Translations under genes and position numbers: made by a program
Shown here: positions 1 through 9,310 of the stretch, piece by piece
Layout: each line of letters opens with the position of its first letter
Position numbering within the stretch: the first letter of the stretch is position 1
Notes under the pieces: model-generated
What the model was told of the DNA's origin: nothing
Seen by the model: the letters and a program-made list of their open reading frames with translations, nothing else
Database searches by the model: none
From: Pseudomonas sp. MH9.2
GTDB taxonomy: Bacteria > Pseudomonadota > Gammaproteobacteria > Pseudomonadales > Pseudomonadaceae
Reading direction: 5' to 3'
Length of the DNA: 64,000 nt
Assembly: GCF_034353875.1 (NCBI RefSeq)
Contig: NZ_CP133784.1
Coordinates: 3,066,501 to 3,130,500 of the forward strand

Positions 1-1
1 C

Positions 2-277
2 AAGGCCGCGTTTGCTCTGGGCAATCGGCGCCTGGAGTGGAAATGTAACGACGATAATCAGCGCTCCAAACGAGCCGCTGAGCGCTTCGGCTTCACCTTT
101 GAAGGCACGTTCCGTCAGCACATGGTCATCAAAGACCGGAACCGCGACACCACCTGGTACTCGATCACCGATAACGAATGGCTGGCACTCCAGGCAGCGT
201 TTGAAAGCTGGCTGGCGGTGGATAACTTCCGGGATGGGCAGCAAGTGAGAACGCTGGAGAGCTTCCGGGAACGGTGA
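2..277 (+). CDS. GNAT family N-acetyltransferase, C-terminal part (5' end outside window)
   Basis: The reading frame opening at base 2 runs 91 codons to TGA at 275-277. It reads as the C-terminal part of a RimJ/RimL-like GNAT acetyltransferase: it contains a segment of the type LEWKCNDDNQRSKRAAERFG followed by GFTFEGTFRQHMVIK and a conserved WYSI. Proteins of this family transfer an acetyl group from acetyl-CoA to an amine; the substrate cannot be read here. The N-terminal half with most of the acetyl-CoA site is off the left edge. It converges on the pyc operon, with a terminator between them. Confidence 0.75.
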   Translation, partial: KAAFALGNRRLEWKCNDDNQRSKRAAERFGFTFEGTFRQHMVIKDRNRDTTWYSITDNEWLALQAAFESWLAVDNFRDGQQVRTLESFRER

Positions 278-324
278 AAGCTCATTGCGGGCAAGTGAAA
301 CCAACCCGGTCAGTAAAAAAACCG

Positions 325-353
325 AAAAAAAAGGGGAGCCACATGTGCTCCCC
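325..353 (-). terminator. Rho-independent terminator of the pycA-pycB operon
   Basis: On the minus strand a 7-bp stem GGGGAGC/GCTCCCC (333-339 with 347-353) is followed by a run of eight T (the A-run 325-332 on the plus strand). It lies about 30 bp beyond the pycB stop. The plus-strand side has no T tract, so it mainly serves the minus strand. Confidence 0.85.
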
Positions 354-382
354 CCAGAGTAAACCGTTAAACGCGTATCGAA

Positions 383-2203
383 TCAGCCCTCGATTTCGAC
401 CAGGATCTCAATCAGGATTTCGCCCGGGTTGACCCGGTCGCCTTTGGCCACGTGGATCGCGAAGACCTTGCCGGCGATGGAGGCTTGTACCTCGGTCTCC
501 ATTTTCATCGCTTCGCTGATCAGTACAGCCTGGCCGGCTTTGACGATGTCGCCTTCCTTGACCAAGACATCCACGATATTGCCCGGCATGGTGGTGCTGA
601 CATGGCCCGGCGAGCTGGCCTGCGCGCGCTTGCCGATACCGCCACCGACGAATTCGTTGAGGGGCTCGAACACCACTTCTTCCGGCATGCCGTCGATGGT
701 CAGGTAGAAATGACGCTTGCCCTCGGCTTTGACGCCGACGCCAGTGATGTCGACGCGGTAGCTTTCGCCGTGCACATCGATCACGAACTCGGTCGGTACA
801 CCCTCGCCGCCCGCCCTGCTCACGCCACCCGCGTCAGGGATCGGCAGCAACACTTCAGGGGTCAGGGTGCCGGCTTCGCGCTCTTCGAGGAATTTGCGTC
901 CAATGTCCGGGAACATGGCGTACGTCAGCACGTCTTCTTCAGACTTGGCCACCGCGCCGATTTCCAGACGCAGCCTGGCCATCTCCGGCTTGAGCAAGTC
1001 AGCTGGACGCACATCGATCAGCTCTTCGTTACCGATGGCCTGACGACGCAGCGCTTCATCCACCAGACCTGGCGCCTTGCCGTAGCCGCCTTGCAGGTAG
1101 AGCTTCACTTCGTTGGTGATGGTTTTGTAGCGCTCGCCAGCCAGCACGTTGAAAAACGCCTGAGTGCCGACGATCTGCGACGTCGGGGTCACCAGCGGCG
1201 GATAGCCGAGGTCTTTACGCACACGAGGGATTTCGGCGAGTACTTCGCCCATGCGGTTCAGCGCGCCCTGCTCTTTGAGCTGGTTGGCGAGGTTGGAAAT
1301 CATCCCGCCTGGCACCTGATTGACCTGCACACGCGTGTCGACCGAGGTGAATTCGCTTTCGAACTGGTGATATTTCTTACGCACGGCGTAGAAGTACAAG
1401 CCGATTTCCTGCAACAGCTCCAGGCTCAAACCGGTGTCGAATTCGCTGCCCTTGAGCGCAGCAACCATCGACTCGGTACCCGGATGGCTAGTGCCCCACG
1501 CGAAGCTGGAGATCGCGGTGTCGATGTGATCGGCGCCGTTTTCAATCGCCTTGAGCTGACACATCGCGGCCAGGCCAGCGGTGTCGTGGGAGTGGATGAA
1601 CACCGGCAGCGACAGCTCCGTCTTCAGCGCCTTGACCAGCTCGCCCGTGGCATACGGTGTCAGCAGGCCTGCCATGTCCTTGATCGCGACCGAGTCGCAG
1701 CCCATGGCTTCCATTTGTCTGGCCTGAGCCACGAAAGCGTCAATCGTGTGAACCGGGCTGGTGGTGTAAGCGATAGTGCCTTGGGCGTGCTTGCCCGCCG
1801 CCTTGACCGCTTCGATGGAGACACGCAGGTTGCGCACGTCGTTCATCGCATCAAAAATGCGGAACACGTCGATACCATTGACCGCCGCCTTGGCGACGAA
1901 CGCACGCACCACATCATCGCTGTAGTGACGGTAGCCCAGCAGGTTCTGGCCGCGCAGGAGCATTTGCAGACGGGTGTTGGGCAACGCCGCGCGAAGCTGA
2001 CGCAGACGCTCCCACGGGTCTTCCTTCAAAAAGCGAACGCAGGCGTCGAACGTGGCGCCGCCCCAGACTTCCAGCGACCAGTAGCCGACTTTGTCGAGCT
2101 TGTCGCAGATTGGCAGCATGTCTTCAGTACGCATGCGGGTTGCGAGCAGCGACTGGTGGGCATCACGCAGGATGGTGTCGGTTACAAAGATTTTTTTGCT
2201 CAT
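383..2203 (-). CDS. pycB: Pyruvate carboxylase subunit B (carboxyltransferase plus biotin carrier)
   Basis: The 606-residue protein carries the carboxyltransferase half of a two-subunit pyruvate carboxylase, moving carboxyl from carboxybiotin to pyruvate to give oxaloacetate. An HMGL-like TIM-barrel starts at once (VTDTILRDAHQSLLATRMRT), followed by the conserved carboxylase domain (about 300-480) and a C-terminal biotinyl domain with EAMKMETEV, the biotinylated lysine being about residue 567. Oxaloacetate decarboxylase alpha shares this architecture, but the adjacent biotin carboxylase and absence of beta/gamma membrane subunits favour pyruvate carboxylase. I chose the ATG at 2203 because GAGGAA lies 7 bp upstream; a GTG at 2218 overlapping the pycA stop is an alternative. 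Confidence 0.93.
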   Translation of the reverse strand: MSKKIFVTDTILRDAHQSLLATRMRTEDMLPICDKLDKVGYWSLEVWGGATFDACVRFLKEDPWERLRQLRAALPNTRLQMLLRGQNLLGYRHYSDDVVRAFVAKAAVNGIDVFRIFDAMNDVRNLRVSIEAVKAAGKHAQGTIAYTTSPVHTIDAFVAQARQMEAMGCDSVAIKDMAGLLTPYATGELVKALKTELSLPVFIHSHDTAGLAAMCQLKAIENGADHIDTAISSFAWGTSHPGTESMVAALKGSEFDTGLSLELLQEIGLYFYAVRKKYHQFESEFTSVDTRVQVNQVPGGMISNLANQLKEQGALNRMGEVLAEIPRVRKDLGYPPLVTPTSQIVGTQAFFNVLAGERYKTITNEVKLYLQGGYGKAPGLVDEALRRQAIGNEELIDVRPADLLKPEMARLRLEIGAVAKSEEDVLTYAMFPDIGRKFLEEREAGTLTPEVLLPIPDAGGVSRAGGEGVPTEFVIDVHGESYRVDITGVGVKAEGKRHFYLTIDGMPEEVVFEPLNEFVGGGIGKRAQASSPGHVSTTMPGNIVDVLVKEGDIVKAGQAVLISEAMKMETEVQASIAGKVFAIHVAKGDRVNPGEILIEILVEIEG

Positions 2204-2214
2204 TGTTGTATTCC

Positions 2215-3630
2215 TCACAGGCCTGCGTGGGCGGCAATGGCGGCGGCGATGGCCAAAGCCAGCTCTTCGGGTTTGCGCTTGATCGAGTAGTTGGTCAGTT
2301 CGGGATGGCTTTCAACAAAGCTGGTATTGAACTGACCGCTACGGAATTCCGGGTTACGCAGGATTTCCTGGTAGTACGCGGCGGTAGTCTTGACCCCTTG
2401 CAGACGCATGTCGTCCAGGGCGCGCAAGCCACGGTCCATGGCCTCTTCCCACGTCAGTGCCCAGACGATCAGCTTCAGGCACATCGAGTCGTAATACGGC
2501 GGGATGGTGTAGCCGGTGTAGATCGCCGTGTCGGTACGCACGCCAGGACCGCCGGGCGCGTAATAACGGGTGATCTTGCCGAAACTCGGCAGGAAATTGT
2601 TTTTCGGGTCTTCGGCATTGATCCGGAATTGCAGGGCGAAGCCACGGTGAATAATGTCTTCCTGCTTGACCGAGAGCGGCAGGCCGGAGGCGATGCGGAT
2701 CTGCTCACGGACGATATCGATACCGGTGATTTCTTCGGTGATGGTGTGTTCCACCTGCACCCGAGTGTTCATCTCCATAAAGTACACCTCGCCCTCGGCG
2801 AGCAGGAACTCCACGGTGCCAGCGTTCTCATAACCCACAGCCTTGGCCGCACGCACCGACAGGTCGCCGATGTAGGCGCGCTGTTCCGGGGTCAGTTGCG
2901 GGCTGGGGGCGATTTCGATCAGCTTCTGGTTACGGCGCTGGATCGAGCAATCGCGTTCGAACAGATGCACGACGTTGCCAAAGCTGTCACCGAGGATCTG
3001 CGCTTCGATGTGCTTGGGATTGACGATGCATTTTTCGAGAAACACTTCCGCAGAACCAAACGCCTTGGTCGCTTCCGAGATCACCCGAGGGAACGCCTGC
3101 TCCAGTTCTTCACGGCTGTTGCAGCGGCGGATACCCCGACCACCGCCGCCAGACGTGGCTTTGAGCATCACCGGGTAACCAATGCGCTCGCCTTCGACCA
3201 GCGCTTCAGCGATATCGGCGACGTTGCCTTCAGTGCCAGGTGTCACCGGTACACCGGCCTTGATCATGCTGCGGCGTGCTTCGGTCTTATCACCCATGCG
3301 ACGGATGACTTCTGCCGACGGCCCGATGAATTTTATTCCACGTTCGGCGCAGATGTCCGCCAGTTCGGCGTTTTCCGAAAGGAAACCATAACCGGGATGC
3401 AAAGCATCACAACCGGTTTCTACCGCGAGATTAACCAGCTTGCGTGGGTTCAAATAACCGGCGAGTGGTTCAGCACCAATGCTGTGCGCTTCGTCAGCCC
3501 GTTTGACATGCAAGGCATGACGGTCGGCGTCGGAATAGACCGCAACCGAGCGAATGCCCATCTCGGCGCAGGCGCGCACGATCCGGACAGCAATTTCACC
3601 GCGGTTGGCGATCAGGATTTTTGTTATCAC
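2215..3630 (-). CDS. pycA: Pyruvate carboxylase subunit A (biotin carboxylase)
   Basis: The 471-residue protein performs the ATP- and bicarbonate-dependent carboxylation of biotin carried on PycB. It begins ITKILIANRGEIAVRIVRA, typical of the biotin carboxylase N-terminal domain, followed by an ATP-grasp domain with the glycine-rich loop SGGGGRGIRR (about residue 160), the EMNTRVQVEHTITEE catalytic segment, and the C-terminal biotin carboxylase domain. The GTG at 3630 is preferred over upstream ATGs because it has GAGGAA about 7 bp upstream and gives the family length. pycB follows after 11 bp, so the two are one operon feeding oxaloacetate into the TCA cycle. Confidence 0.93.
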   Translation of the reverse strand: MITKILIANRGEIAVRIVRACAEMGIRSVAVYSDADRHALHVKRADEAHSIGAEPLAGYLNPRKLVNLAVETGCDALHPGYGFLSENAELADICAERGIKFIGPSAEVIRRMGDKTEARRSMIKAGVPVTPGTEGNVADIAEALVEGERIGYPVMLKATSGGGGRGIRRCNSREELEQAFPRVISEATKAFGSAEVFLEKCIVNPKHIEAQILGDSFGNVVHLFERDCSIQRRNQKLIEIAPSPQLTPEQRAYIGDLSVRAAKAVGYENAGTVEFLLAEGEVYFMEMNTRVQVEHTITEEITGIDIVREQIRIASGLPLSVKQEDIIHRGFALQFRINAEDPKNNFLPSFGKITRYYAPGGPGVRTDTAIYTGYTIPPYYDSMCLKLIVWALTWEEAMDRGLRALDDMRLQGVKTTAAYYQEILRNPEFRSGQFNTSFVESHPELTNYSIKRKPEELALAIAAAIAAHAGL

Positions 3631-3769
3631 TGGCGTTTCCTCGACCGTTAGAACAGACGAACCGGCTGGGCCGGTCGGCGTGTAACCGCGTGTTACGTGC
3701 GGCCACATTGTGATAGCTACCCTATGCCTGAAGAAGGATTAACAAAAATCAATAAAAGTTGGGATATGC

Positions 3770-3785
3770 ATAAGTAAAACCTTAT
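3770..3785. promoter_or_regulatory. Candidate LysR-type operator in the pycA/pycR divergent region
   Basis: ATAAG-N6-CTTAT is an inverted repeat in the AT-rich part of the intergenic region, 36 bp before the pycR start and about 140 bp from the pycA start. LysR-type regulators bind such dyads between their own gene and the divergent target. The TATAGT at 3783-3788 could be the pycR -10 element. Assignment is by position and symmetry only. Confidence 0.4.
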
Positions 3786-3821
3786 AGTTGGTTTTTCAAC
3801 CATCTTCAGAGGGGGTCAGCT

Positions 3822-4784
3822 ATGCGTAAGTCATTGATGCGTATTACATTGCGTCAATTGCGGACGTTCAACGAAGTCTGTGACCTGAAGTCTTATAGCC
3901 GCGCCGCCGATGAAATGGCCCTCACACAACCGGCCGTCAGCCTACAAATTCGTCAGTTGGAAGAGCTGATTGGCCAGCCGCTGTTCGAGTATGTCGGCAA
4001 AAAACTGTACATGACGGAGGCCGCCGAAGCGCTACAAGCCGCCAGCAGAGACATTTTTGGGCGTCTGGAAAACCTGGATATGCAGCTGTCGGACATGCAG
4101 GGCTCGCTGCAAGGGCAACTCAAACTGGCCATCGAATCCAGCGCCAAATACTTCGTGCCGCATCTGTTTGCCGCGTTTAAGCGCCAGCACCCCGAAGTGA
4201 TGCTGAACCTGACGGTGGTCAATCGCGCGCAGGTGATCAAGCGCCTGTCGGATAACCGTGATGATCTGGCGATTATGTCGATGGTGCCGCAGGACATGGG
4301 CCTGGAGTTCATGCCCTTCCTCAACAACCCGATCGTCGCGGTGGCGCCGTCGGATCATCCGCTGTGTCAGGTCGAGCAATTGACCCTGAAGGACCTTGAA
4401 CCCTACCCCTTGCTGATCCGCGAAGCCGGTTCAGGCACGCGCAGAGCCTGCGAGGAGTATTTCAAGGAGAAGCGCGTGCACTTCACCCAAACCCTTGAGG
4501 TTTCTTCGGCTGAAGCTCAACGCGAATGCGTGGTGGCCGGTCTTGGCGTGGCGTTGTTGACTCGCCATGCTCTGAACCTAGAGCTGGCCACCGGGACGCT
4601 GCGCGAGCTTCCGGTGGCCGAATTGCCGCTGTACCGCAGCTGGTGCGTGGTGCAAGCCAAGGCCAAACGGCTGTCGCCGGTCGCGCATGCCTTTCTTGCA
4701 TTCATCCGCACCGAACGCGCGCAGATCAGCCAGCTTGCTGAGCGTTTCGACGGGAGCCTTCCGAGGCCGTCTGCCACACATTAA
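3822..4784 (+). CDS. pycR: LysR-type transcriptional regulator of the pyruvate carboxylase operon
   Basis: This is a 320-residue LTTR with a winged HTH at residues 8-65 (TLRQLRTFNEVCDLKSYSRA, then TQPAVSLQIRQLEELIGQPLF) and a LysR substrate-binding domain from about residue 95. It diverges from pycA, the same arrangement as P. aeruginosa PA5437 (PycR) and PA5436-PA5435, so it probably controls that operon. The ATG has AGAGGGGG 6 bp upstream. Its last 59 bp overlap a convergent small gene on the other strand. Confidence 0.88.
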   Translation: MRKSLMRITLRQLRTFNEVCDLKSYSRAADEMALTQPAVSLQIRQLEELIGQPLFEYVGKKLYMTEAAEALQAASRDIFGRLENLDMQLSDMQGSLQGQLKLAIESSAKYFVPHLFAAFKRQHPEVMLNLTVVNRAQVIKRLSDNRDDLAIMSMVPQDMGLEFMPFLNNPIVAVAPSDHPLCQVEQLTLKDLEPYPLLIREAGSGTRRACEEYFKEKRVHFTQTLEVSSAEAQRECVVAGLGVALLTRHALNLELATGTLRELPVAELPLYRSWCVVQAKAKRLSPVAHAFLAFIRTERAQISQLAERFDGSLPRPSATH

Positions 4785-4989
4785 GTGAGCCAAACTCGCC
4801 AATATCACCCACCTCGAAATAGTCGGAAAGCTTCTGCGCCAGTTTGCGCTGCTCAGAGTAGCTTTCGATCGCACGACGGAATTCCATGCGTCGCTGATCT
4901 TCCTGCTGTCGCCGGGTGTTTTTGGACGTATTAGCGGAGGTAGCGCTGGTGGCGCGCTGCTGCTGCGAGTCATCGTAGTGCCGAGGCAT
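4726..4989 (-). CDS. Small basic hypothetical protein (PA3496-like)
   Basis: This 87-residue hydrophilic protein begins MPRHYDDSQQQR and contains QQEDQRRMEFRRAIESYSEQ, which resembles the short PA3496-type proteins of pseudomonads (described as putative envelope integrity proteins). It has no signal peptide or membrane segment. A GGGAG sequence lies 7 bp before the ATG. Its 3' end overlaps the 3' end of pycR convergently by 59 bp. I recognise the family only loosely and can assign no biochemical role. Confidence 0.6.
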   Translation of the reverse strand: MPRHYDDSQQQRATSATSANTSKNTRRQQEDQRRMEFRRAIESYSEQRKLAQKLSDYFEVGDIGEFGSLNVWQTASEGSRRNAQQAG

Positions 4990-5110
4990 ATCCTGTCTCC
5001 CATTGCGTTTGCGGGAGCTTGAGCATGATCGCCGTCAATGACGGTTGCACGGCGATAAGATGACAGGACGATGAAGCTTTGCGCTGTTGCGAAGGCGAGA
5101 CGCCCAGCAA

Positions 5111-6019
5111 TCAGTCGTCGAGCGCCTTGACTGACTTGGGCGACAAGCGAAGGCTGCGCAGACTGCGTTTAACGCTTTTAAGATGGTTGACCAGACTCGG
5201 GCCACGCGCCATGGCGACGCCCATCGCCAGCACATCGATCACCACCAGGTGGGCAATACGCGAGGTCAGCGGCGTATAGATTTCGGTATCTTCGTGAACA
5301 TCAATCGCCAGATTGATGCTCGCCAACTCTGCCAATGGCGTCTGGCTCGGACACAAGGTCACCAGCGTGGCACCACTTTCACGGACCAGATTTGCAGTGA
5401 TCAGCAGGTCTTTGGAGCGTCCGGATTGGGAGATGCAGATCGCCACGTCGGTGGGCTTGAGTGTCACCGCCGACATGGCCTGCATGTGCGGGTCGGAGTA
5501 CGCCGCAGCCGTCAGCAGCAAGCGGAAGAACTTGTGCTGCGCATCCGCCGCCACCGCGCCGGATGCGCCAAAACCGTAGAACTCTACGCGCTGGGCCGAC
5601 GCCATCGCCGTCACCGCCAACTGCAACGCGTGGGGATCGAGATGCTCACGAACCTCCATCAACGTGTGCAGGGTGGTGTCGAAGATTTTCAGGCTGTAAT
5701 CGGCAACCGAATCATCTTCGTGGATCGCGAACTGACCAAAGCTGGCACCAGCGGCCAGGCTTTGCGCCAGTTTGAGCTTCAAATCCTGAAAGCCGGTACA
5801 GCCAATGGCACGGCAAAAGCGGACGATGGTGGGCTCGCTGATACCCACGTTGTGCGCGAGGTCAGCCATGGAGCTGTGCATTACAGCCGCAGGGTCAAGC
5901 AGCACGTGGTCGGCAACCTTGAGTTCCGACTTACGCAGCAGATGGCGTGACTGGGCGATGTGGTGCAACAGGTTCAAAGGGCTGGACTCGGCTAGTAAGG
6001 CTTGGGCGGGATGTAGCAT
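5111..6019 (-). CDS. MurR/RpiR family transcriptional regulator (HexR-like, SIS domain)
   Basis: This 302-residue regulator has an N-terminal RpiR HTH (SELKVADHVLLDPAAV, then SMADLAHNVGISEPTIVRFC) and a C-terminal SIS sugar-phosphate-binding domain (FYGFGASGAVAADAQHKFF, ISQSGRSKDLL). It is close to HexR, which responds to the Entner-Doudoroff intermediate KDPG, but is not next to zwf or edd here, so it looks like the second HexR-type paralogue (P. aeruginosa PA5438 class). The ATG at 6019 lies only 3 bp from a HexR-like palindrome and lacks a Shine-Dalgarno; a TTG at 5977 (288 residues, beginning NLLHHIAQS) is an equally plausible start. Confidence 0.85.
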   Translation of the reverse strand: MLHPAQALLAESSPLNLLHHIAQSRHLLRKSELKVADHVLLDPAAVMHSSMADLAHNVGISEPTIVRFCRAIGCTGFQDLKLKLAQSLAAGASFGQFAIHEDDSVADYSLKIFDTTLHTLMEVREHLDPHALQLAVTAMASAQRVEFYGFGASGAVAADAQHKFFRLLLTAAAYSDPHMQAMSAVTLKPTDVAICISQSGRSKDLLITANLVRESGATLVTLCPSQTPLAELASINLAIDVHEDTEIYTPLTSRIAHLVVIDVLAMGVAMARGPSLVNHLKSVKRSLRSLRLSPKSVKALDD

Positions 6020-6022
6020 GCT

Positions 6023-6037
6023 TGTAGTTATACTACA
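6023..6037. promoter_or_regulatory. HexR/RpiR-type operator (probable autoregulation)
   Basis: TGTAGT-TAT-ACTACA is a perfect dyad matching the TTGT-N7/8-ACAA pattern of HexR boxes in Pseudomonas. It lies directly upstream of the RpiR gene start and overlaps a possible -10 region, so binding would block the gene's own transcription. The match and position are seen; autoregulation is inferred. Confidence 0.65.
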
Positions 6038-6180
6038 TGCCCTGCGGCCCGCCCAGCTAAACGAGCTCGGTTTGACGATCTGCAACCTTTCCGCCGCCCT
6101 CATCATGCCAGCGCGGGCATGCCTGCGAATCAGGCAAAGCAGTCCGTCAGGCACACCGAGTTGCGGCCTTCGCAGACACG

Positions 6181-9066
6181 TCAGCCCGGAGGGGACCACG
6201 TCTGCTGCCCATGCTCGCGCAACAACCGCGTCGCAGCCTCTGCATCCACCGGACGGCTGATAAGGTAGCCCTGCACTTCGTCGCACTCGTGAGCTTTGAG
6301 GAAGTTCAGTTGTGCCTCGTTTTCCACACCTTCGGCGACGACTTTCAATTCCAGGCTATGGGCCATGGCGATGATAGCGCGGGTGATGGCTGCGTCTTCG
6401 GTGCCTTCGCCCAAGCCACGAATGAACGCCTGGTCGATTTTCACGTAATCCACGGGGAAGCGTTTCAGGTAACTCAACGACGAATAGCCAGTGCCGAAGT
6501 CGTCGATGGCCAGTTTCACGCCCAACTCATGCAGCTGATGGAACGTTGCGATGATGTGCTCCACGCCGTCGAGCAGCTGACTCTCAGTCAATTCCAGCTC
6601 AAGGTAGCGCGGTGCCAAGCCGGTTTCCTCAAGCACTTGGCGGACCAGACTGACCAACTTGCCCTGACGCAATTGATGGACCGAAAGGTTGACTGACACC
6701 CTGATCGGCTCCAGCCCCTGGCGCTGCCATTCACACGCCTGCCAACAGGCCTGACGTAACACGAATTCACCAATCGGCCCGATCAGCCCGGTCTCTTCCG
6801 CCAGCCCGATAAAGTCCCCTGGCGGCACCATGCCCATCGTCGGGTGCAGCCAGCGCACCAGCGCCTCAGCCGCGTTCAAACGGCCGGTCGCCAGACACAG
6901 CTTGGGCTGGTAGAACACCTGCAGCTGATTCTCGTCGAGCGCCTTGCGCAGCTGATTTTCCAGTTGCAGACGCTCCAGCGTGCTGGCTTGCAGGTTCTCG
7001 GTATAGAACTGAAAATTATTGCCGCCCAGATGTTTGGCATGCTGCATGGCCATGTTCGACTGACTGACCAGCGCCGAGATCTCTCGGGCCGAGTCTGGCA
7101 ACAGGCTGATGCCCACTGACGCGCTGACCACCAACTCATGCCCGGCCACCGAAAGAGGCTGCCGTAATTTGGCCAGCAGGCGGCTGGTGACCCGTGCCAG
7201 GCTGGACAGGTTGCCGTAGGCATCGAATAACACCGCAAACTCATCACCGGATAACCGCGCGATGGTGTCGGCCTCGGGCAATGCGCTGGTAAGACGCCGC
7301 GCCACTTGCCTCAACAGTTGATCGGCGACTTCGTGGCCCAGGCTGTCATTGAGCAGCTTGAAGCGATCCAGATTGATGTGCAGCAACGCCAGGCTTCTAC
7401 CGCCCTGTCGCACGCGCTGGCTGGCTTCACGCAAGCGCTCCTTGAACAACGAGCGGTTGGCCAGGCCGGTCAACTCATCGTAGTGCTTCAAATAGCGCAT
7501 ACGTTCTTCGAATTCGCGCCTTGCCGACAGGTCGGCGAAGAAGCCGACAATGTGGCTTACATTACCCCGCACATCGCGCACTACGTTCAATTGGAGCCAT
7601 TGCGGATATAGCTCGCCATTTTTGCGAGTCTCAACCAGTTCGCCCTGCCAGCTATCGGTTTGCTCCAGCGATTCATGGATCGCTTGAAAATGGCGCCGGG
7701 CATCGCGGCTGCACGCCAGCTCAGTGACCTTGCAGCCCTTCATGTCTTCCTGCGGGTAGCCGGTCACTCGGCTGAACGCCCGATTGACCGCCAGCAGGGT
7801 GTATTTCGGATCAAGAATGACAATGCCTTCGCTTGCGGCTTCGAAGACCGTGGCGGCCAAACGGCGCTGTTCTTCCAGCTGTTTACTGGCGCTGATGTCG
7901 CGGCGGGTACCGAGCATGCGAATCACCCGGCCATCGCTGCTGCGCTCCACGGCGCGGCCACGGTCCTCGATCCAAACCCAGCGCCCGTCACCATGCCGGA
8001 AGCGATAGGCAACTTTATAGTCGTCCGTATGCCCCTTCAGATGGTCAATCATCGCGAGTTGCATCAACGGCAAGTCTTCGCGATGTATGCGTGGCTTAAG
8101 GTGGCTGAGCATGGCGGTCACGTGTTCCGGTTCCAGACCGAACAATGCTTTGATCTGCGTGTGGTGGACTTCATCGGTTTGCAAGTTCCAGTCCCACAGG
8201 CCCAGCTCACTGGCCTCAAGCGCCAGCGCCAGCCTCTCCTCACTCTTGCTCAGCGCCTGATTGGCCTCATCCAGCTCAAGGCTGCGCTGGACGACTCGGG
8301 CTTTGAGCCCGACCTGGGCCTCGCGCAATTCCCGCTCGGCCTTGCGTCGCTGTTCGATTTCCCGCGCCAACTCATGGTTGAGCTGCTCATCGTGGGCCTG
8401 TGCCTGCTGCAGATGCTCAATCAGCGCCTGATTCTGAAAGCGCTGAACCAACCCCTGACGGATCAAGCGATTAACCTGCAGGGCCACGACAATCAGCGCC
8501 ACCAGTAATATCAGGCCAAGCCAGCCCCAGCCATGCTGCTCATCGCCATGCAAAAAAAGAAAGGTGATCGGGGGCAACAGGCACGACAAGGTAAAGGTCA
8601 GAAACGCCGGGATACTCACCGCGTAAGCAATACTGGCCGACAGCGTCGCGGCACCGATCAAGCCAAACACCCAGGCTTGCTGCTGAAAGCTATCCACCGG
8701 GACCAAGGCGATTGCCGCGCTGGCGAGGGTCAGGCCGCTGACGCCTGCACCCAGCAAAAACATCCCACGCCAGATCGGCTGCGCCTGGCGCAACAATGGC
8801 GCGGCGTTAAACGCCGCGACCTGGATGACGCGTAAACCCACCAGCGTCGTCAGCCACCCCAGCCAAACGCCGACCAGCAGATAACGCTGCGGGCTCCAGA
8901 GCAACCAGGCGCAGACCAGACCGTTGAGTAACATGAACAGGGTGGGCAACAGCGAACCCTGGTAAAGCAAACGTGTGCGTTCCACCGCAATCTGAGTGGC
9001 AAATTGCTCGCGGATAACTCGACCTGATGCGGTTGAGGCACCCGAGGAGCTGAGACTGGAGGTCAT
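6181..9066 (-). CDS. Membrane PAS-PAS-GGDEF-EAL cyclic-di-GMP protein
   Basis: The 961-residue protein has an N-terminal block of about six hydrophobic segments (residues 35-190), a coiled-coil-like linker rich in Glu/Arg, two PAS/PAC modules (about 285-400 and 415-530), then GGDEF and EAL domains. The GGDEF signature reads LSGDEF, a substitution in the first glycine. The EAL domain keeps EALVRW, ELTES, IDDFGTGYSS, VKID and VAEGVE, so phosphodiesterase activity looks intact; cyclase activity is uncertain. It corresponds in position to P. aeruginosa PA5442, beside uvrD. The start MTSSLSSSG follows a TTATAAG box by about 8 bp; longer N-termini are possible but unlikely. Confidence 0.88.
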   Translation of the reverse strand: MTSSLSSSGASTASGRVIREQFATQIAVERTRLLYQGSLLPTLFMLLNGLVCAWLLWSPQRYLLVGVWLGWLTTLVGLRVIQVAAFNAAPLLRQAQPIWRGMFLLGAGVSGLTLASAAIALVPVDSFQQQAWVFGLIGAATLSASIAYAVSIPAFLTFTLSCLLPPITFLFLHGDEQHGWGWLGLILLVALIVVALQVNRLIRQGLVQRFQNQALIEHLQQAQAHDEQLNHELAREIEQRRKAERELREAQVGLKARVVQRSLELDEANQALSKSEERLALALEASELGLWDWNLQTDEVHHTQIKALFGLEPEHVTAMLSHLKPRIHREDLPLMQLAMIDHLKGHTDDYKVAYRFRHGDGRWVWIEDRGRAVERSSDGRVIRMLGTRRDISASKQLEEQRRLAATVFEAASEGIVILDPKYTLLAVNRAFSRVTGYPQEDMKGCKVTELACSRDARRHFQAIHESLEQTDSWQGELVETRKNGELYPQWLQLNVVRDVRGNVSHIVGFFADLSARREFEERMRYLKHYDELTGLANRSLFKERLREASQRVRQGGRSLALLHINLDRFKLLNDSLGHEVADQLLRQVARRLTSALPEADTIARLSGDEFAVLFDAYGNLSSLARVTSRLLAKLRQPLSVAGHELVVSASVGISLLPDSAREISALVSQSNMAMQHAKHLGGNNFQFYTENLQASTLERLQLENQLRKALDENQLQVFYQPKLCLATGRLNAAEALVRWLHPTMGMVPPGDFIGLAEETGLIGPIGEFVLRQACWQACEWQRQGLEPIRVSVNLSVHQLRQGKLVSLVRQVLEETGLAPRYLELELTESQLLDGVEHIIATFHQLHELGVKLAIDDFGTGYSSLSYLKRFPVDYVKIDQAFIRGLGEGTEDAAITRAIIAMAHSLELKVVAEGVENEAQLNFLKAHECDEVQGYLISRPVDAEAATRLLREHGQQTWSPPG

Positions 9067-9310
9067 AGGCAGTGTTCTTATAATGGTGGAGCCCAAACGT
9101 CGACGGAGCATACACAAGCCGCTCGACAGACCAAACTCCCTTGACTCATAAAAACCGCAAAGAGGCCGCTCCACAGGGCTGTTTTCAAACCTCCCGGGCA
9201 CGGCCTGCCATGCGTGCAGCCCTGACTTACCGGTCGTCATCGATAGGGCATTTATCGGCTTAAGCAAAGCTTGGTTTGCCCGACATAGCCCAGCACCCTA
9301 GAATGCGTCG

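Noticed and set aside
383..2203. Oxaloacetate decarboxylase alpha subunit as alternative identity of pycB
   Set aside because: No beta or gamma membrane subunits nearby, and a biotin carboxylase gene is directly upstream in the operon.
452..2290. 612-codon plus-strand open frame opposite pycB, and a similar 513-codon frame 2110-3651 opposite pycA
   Set aside because: They mirror the codon bias of the real genes on the other strand and show no family motifs.
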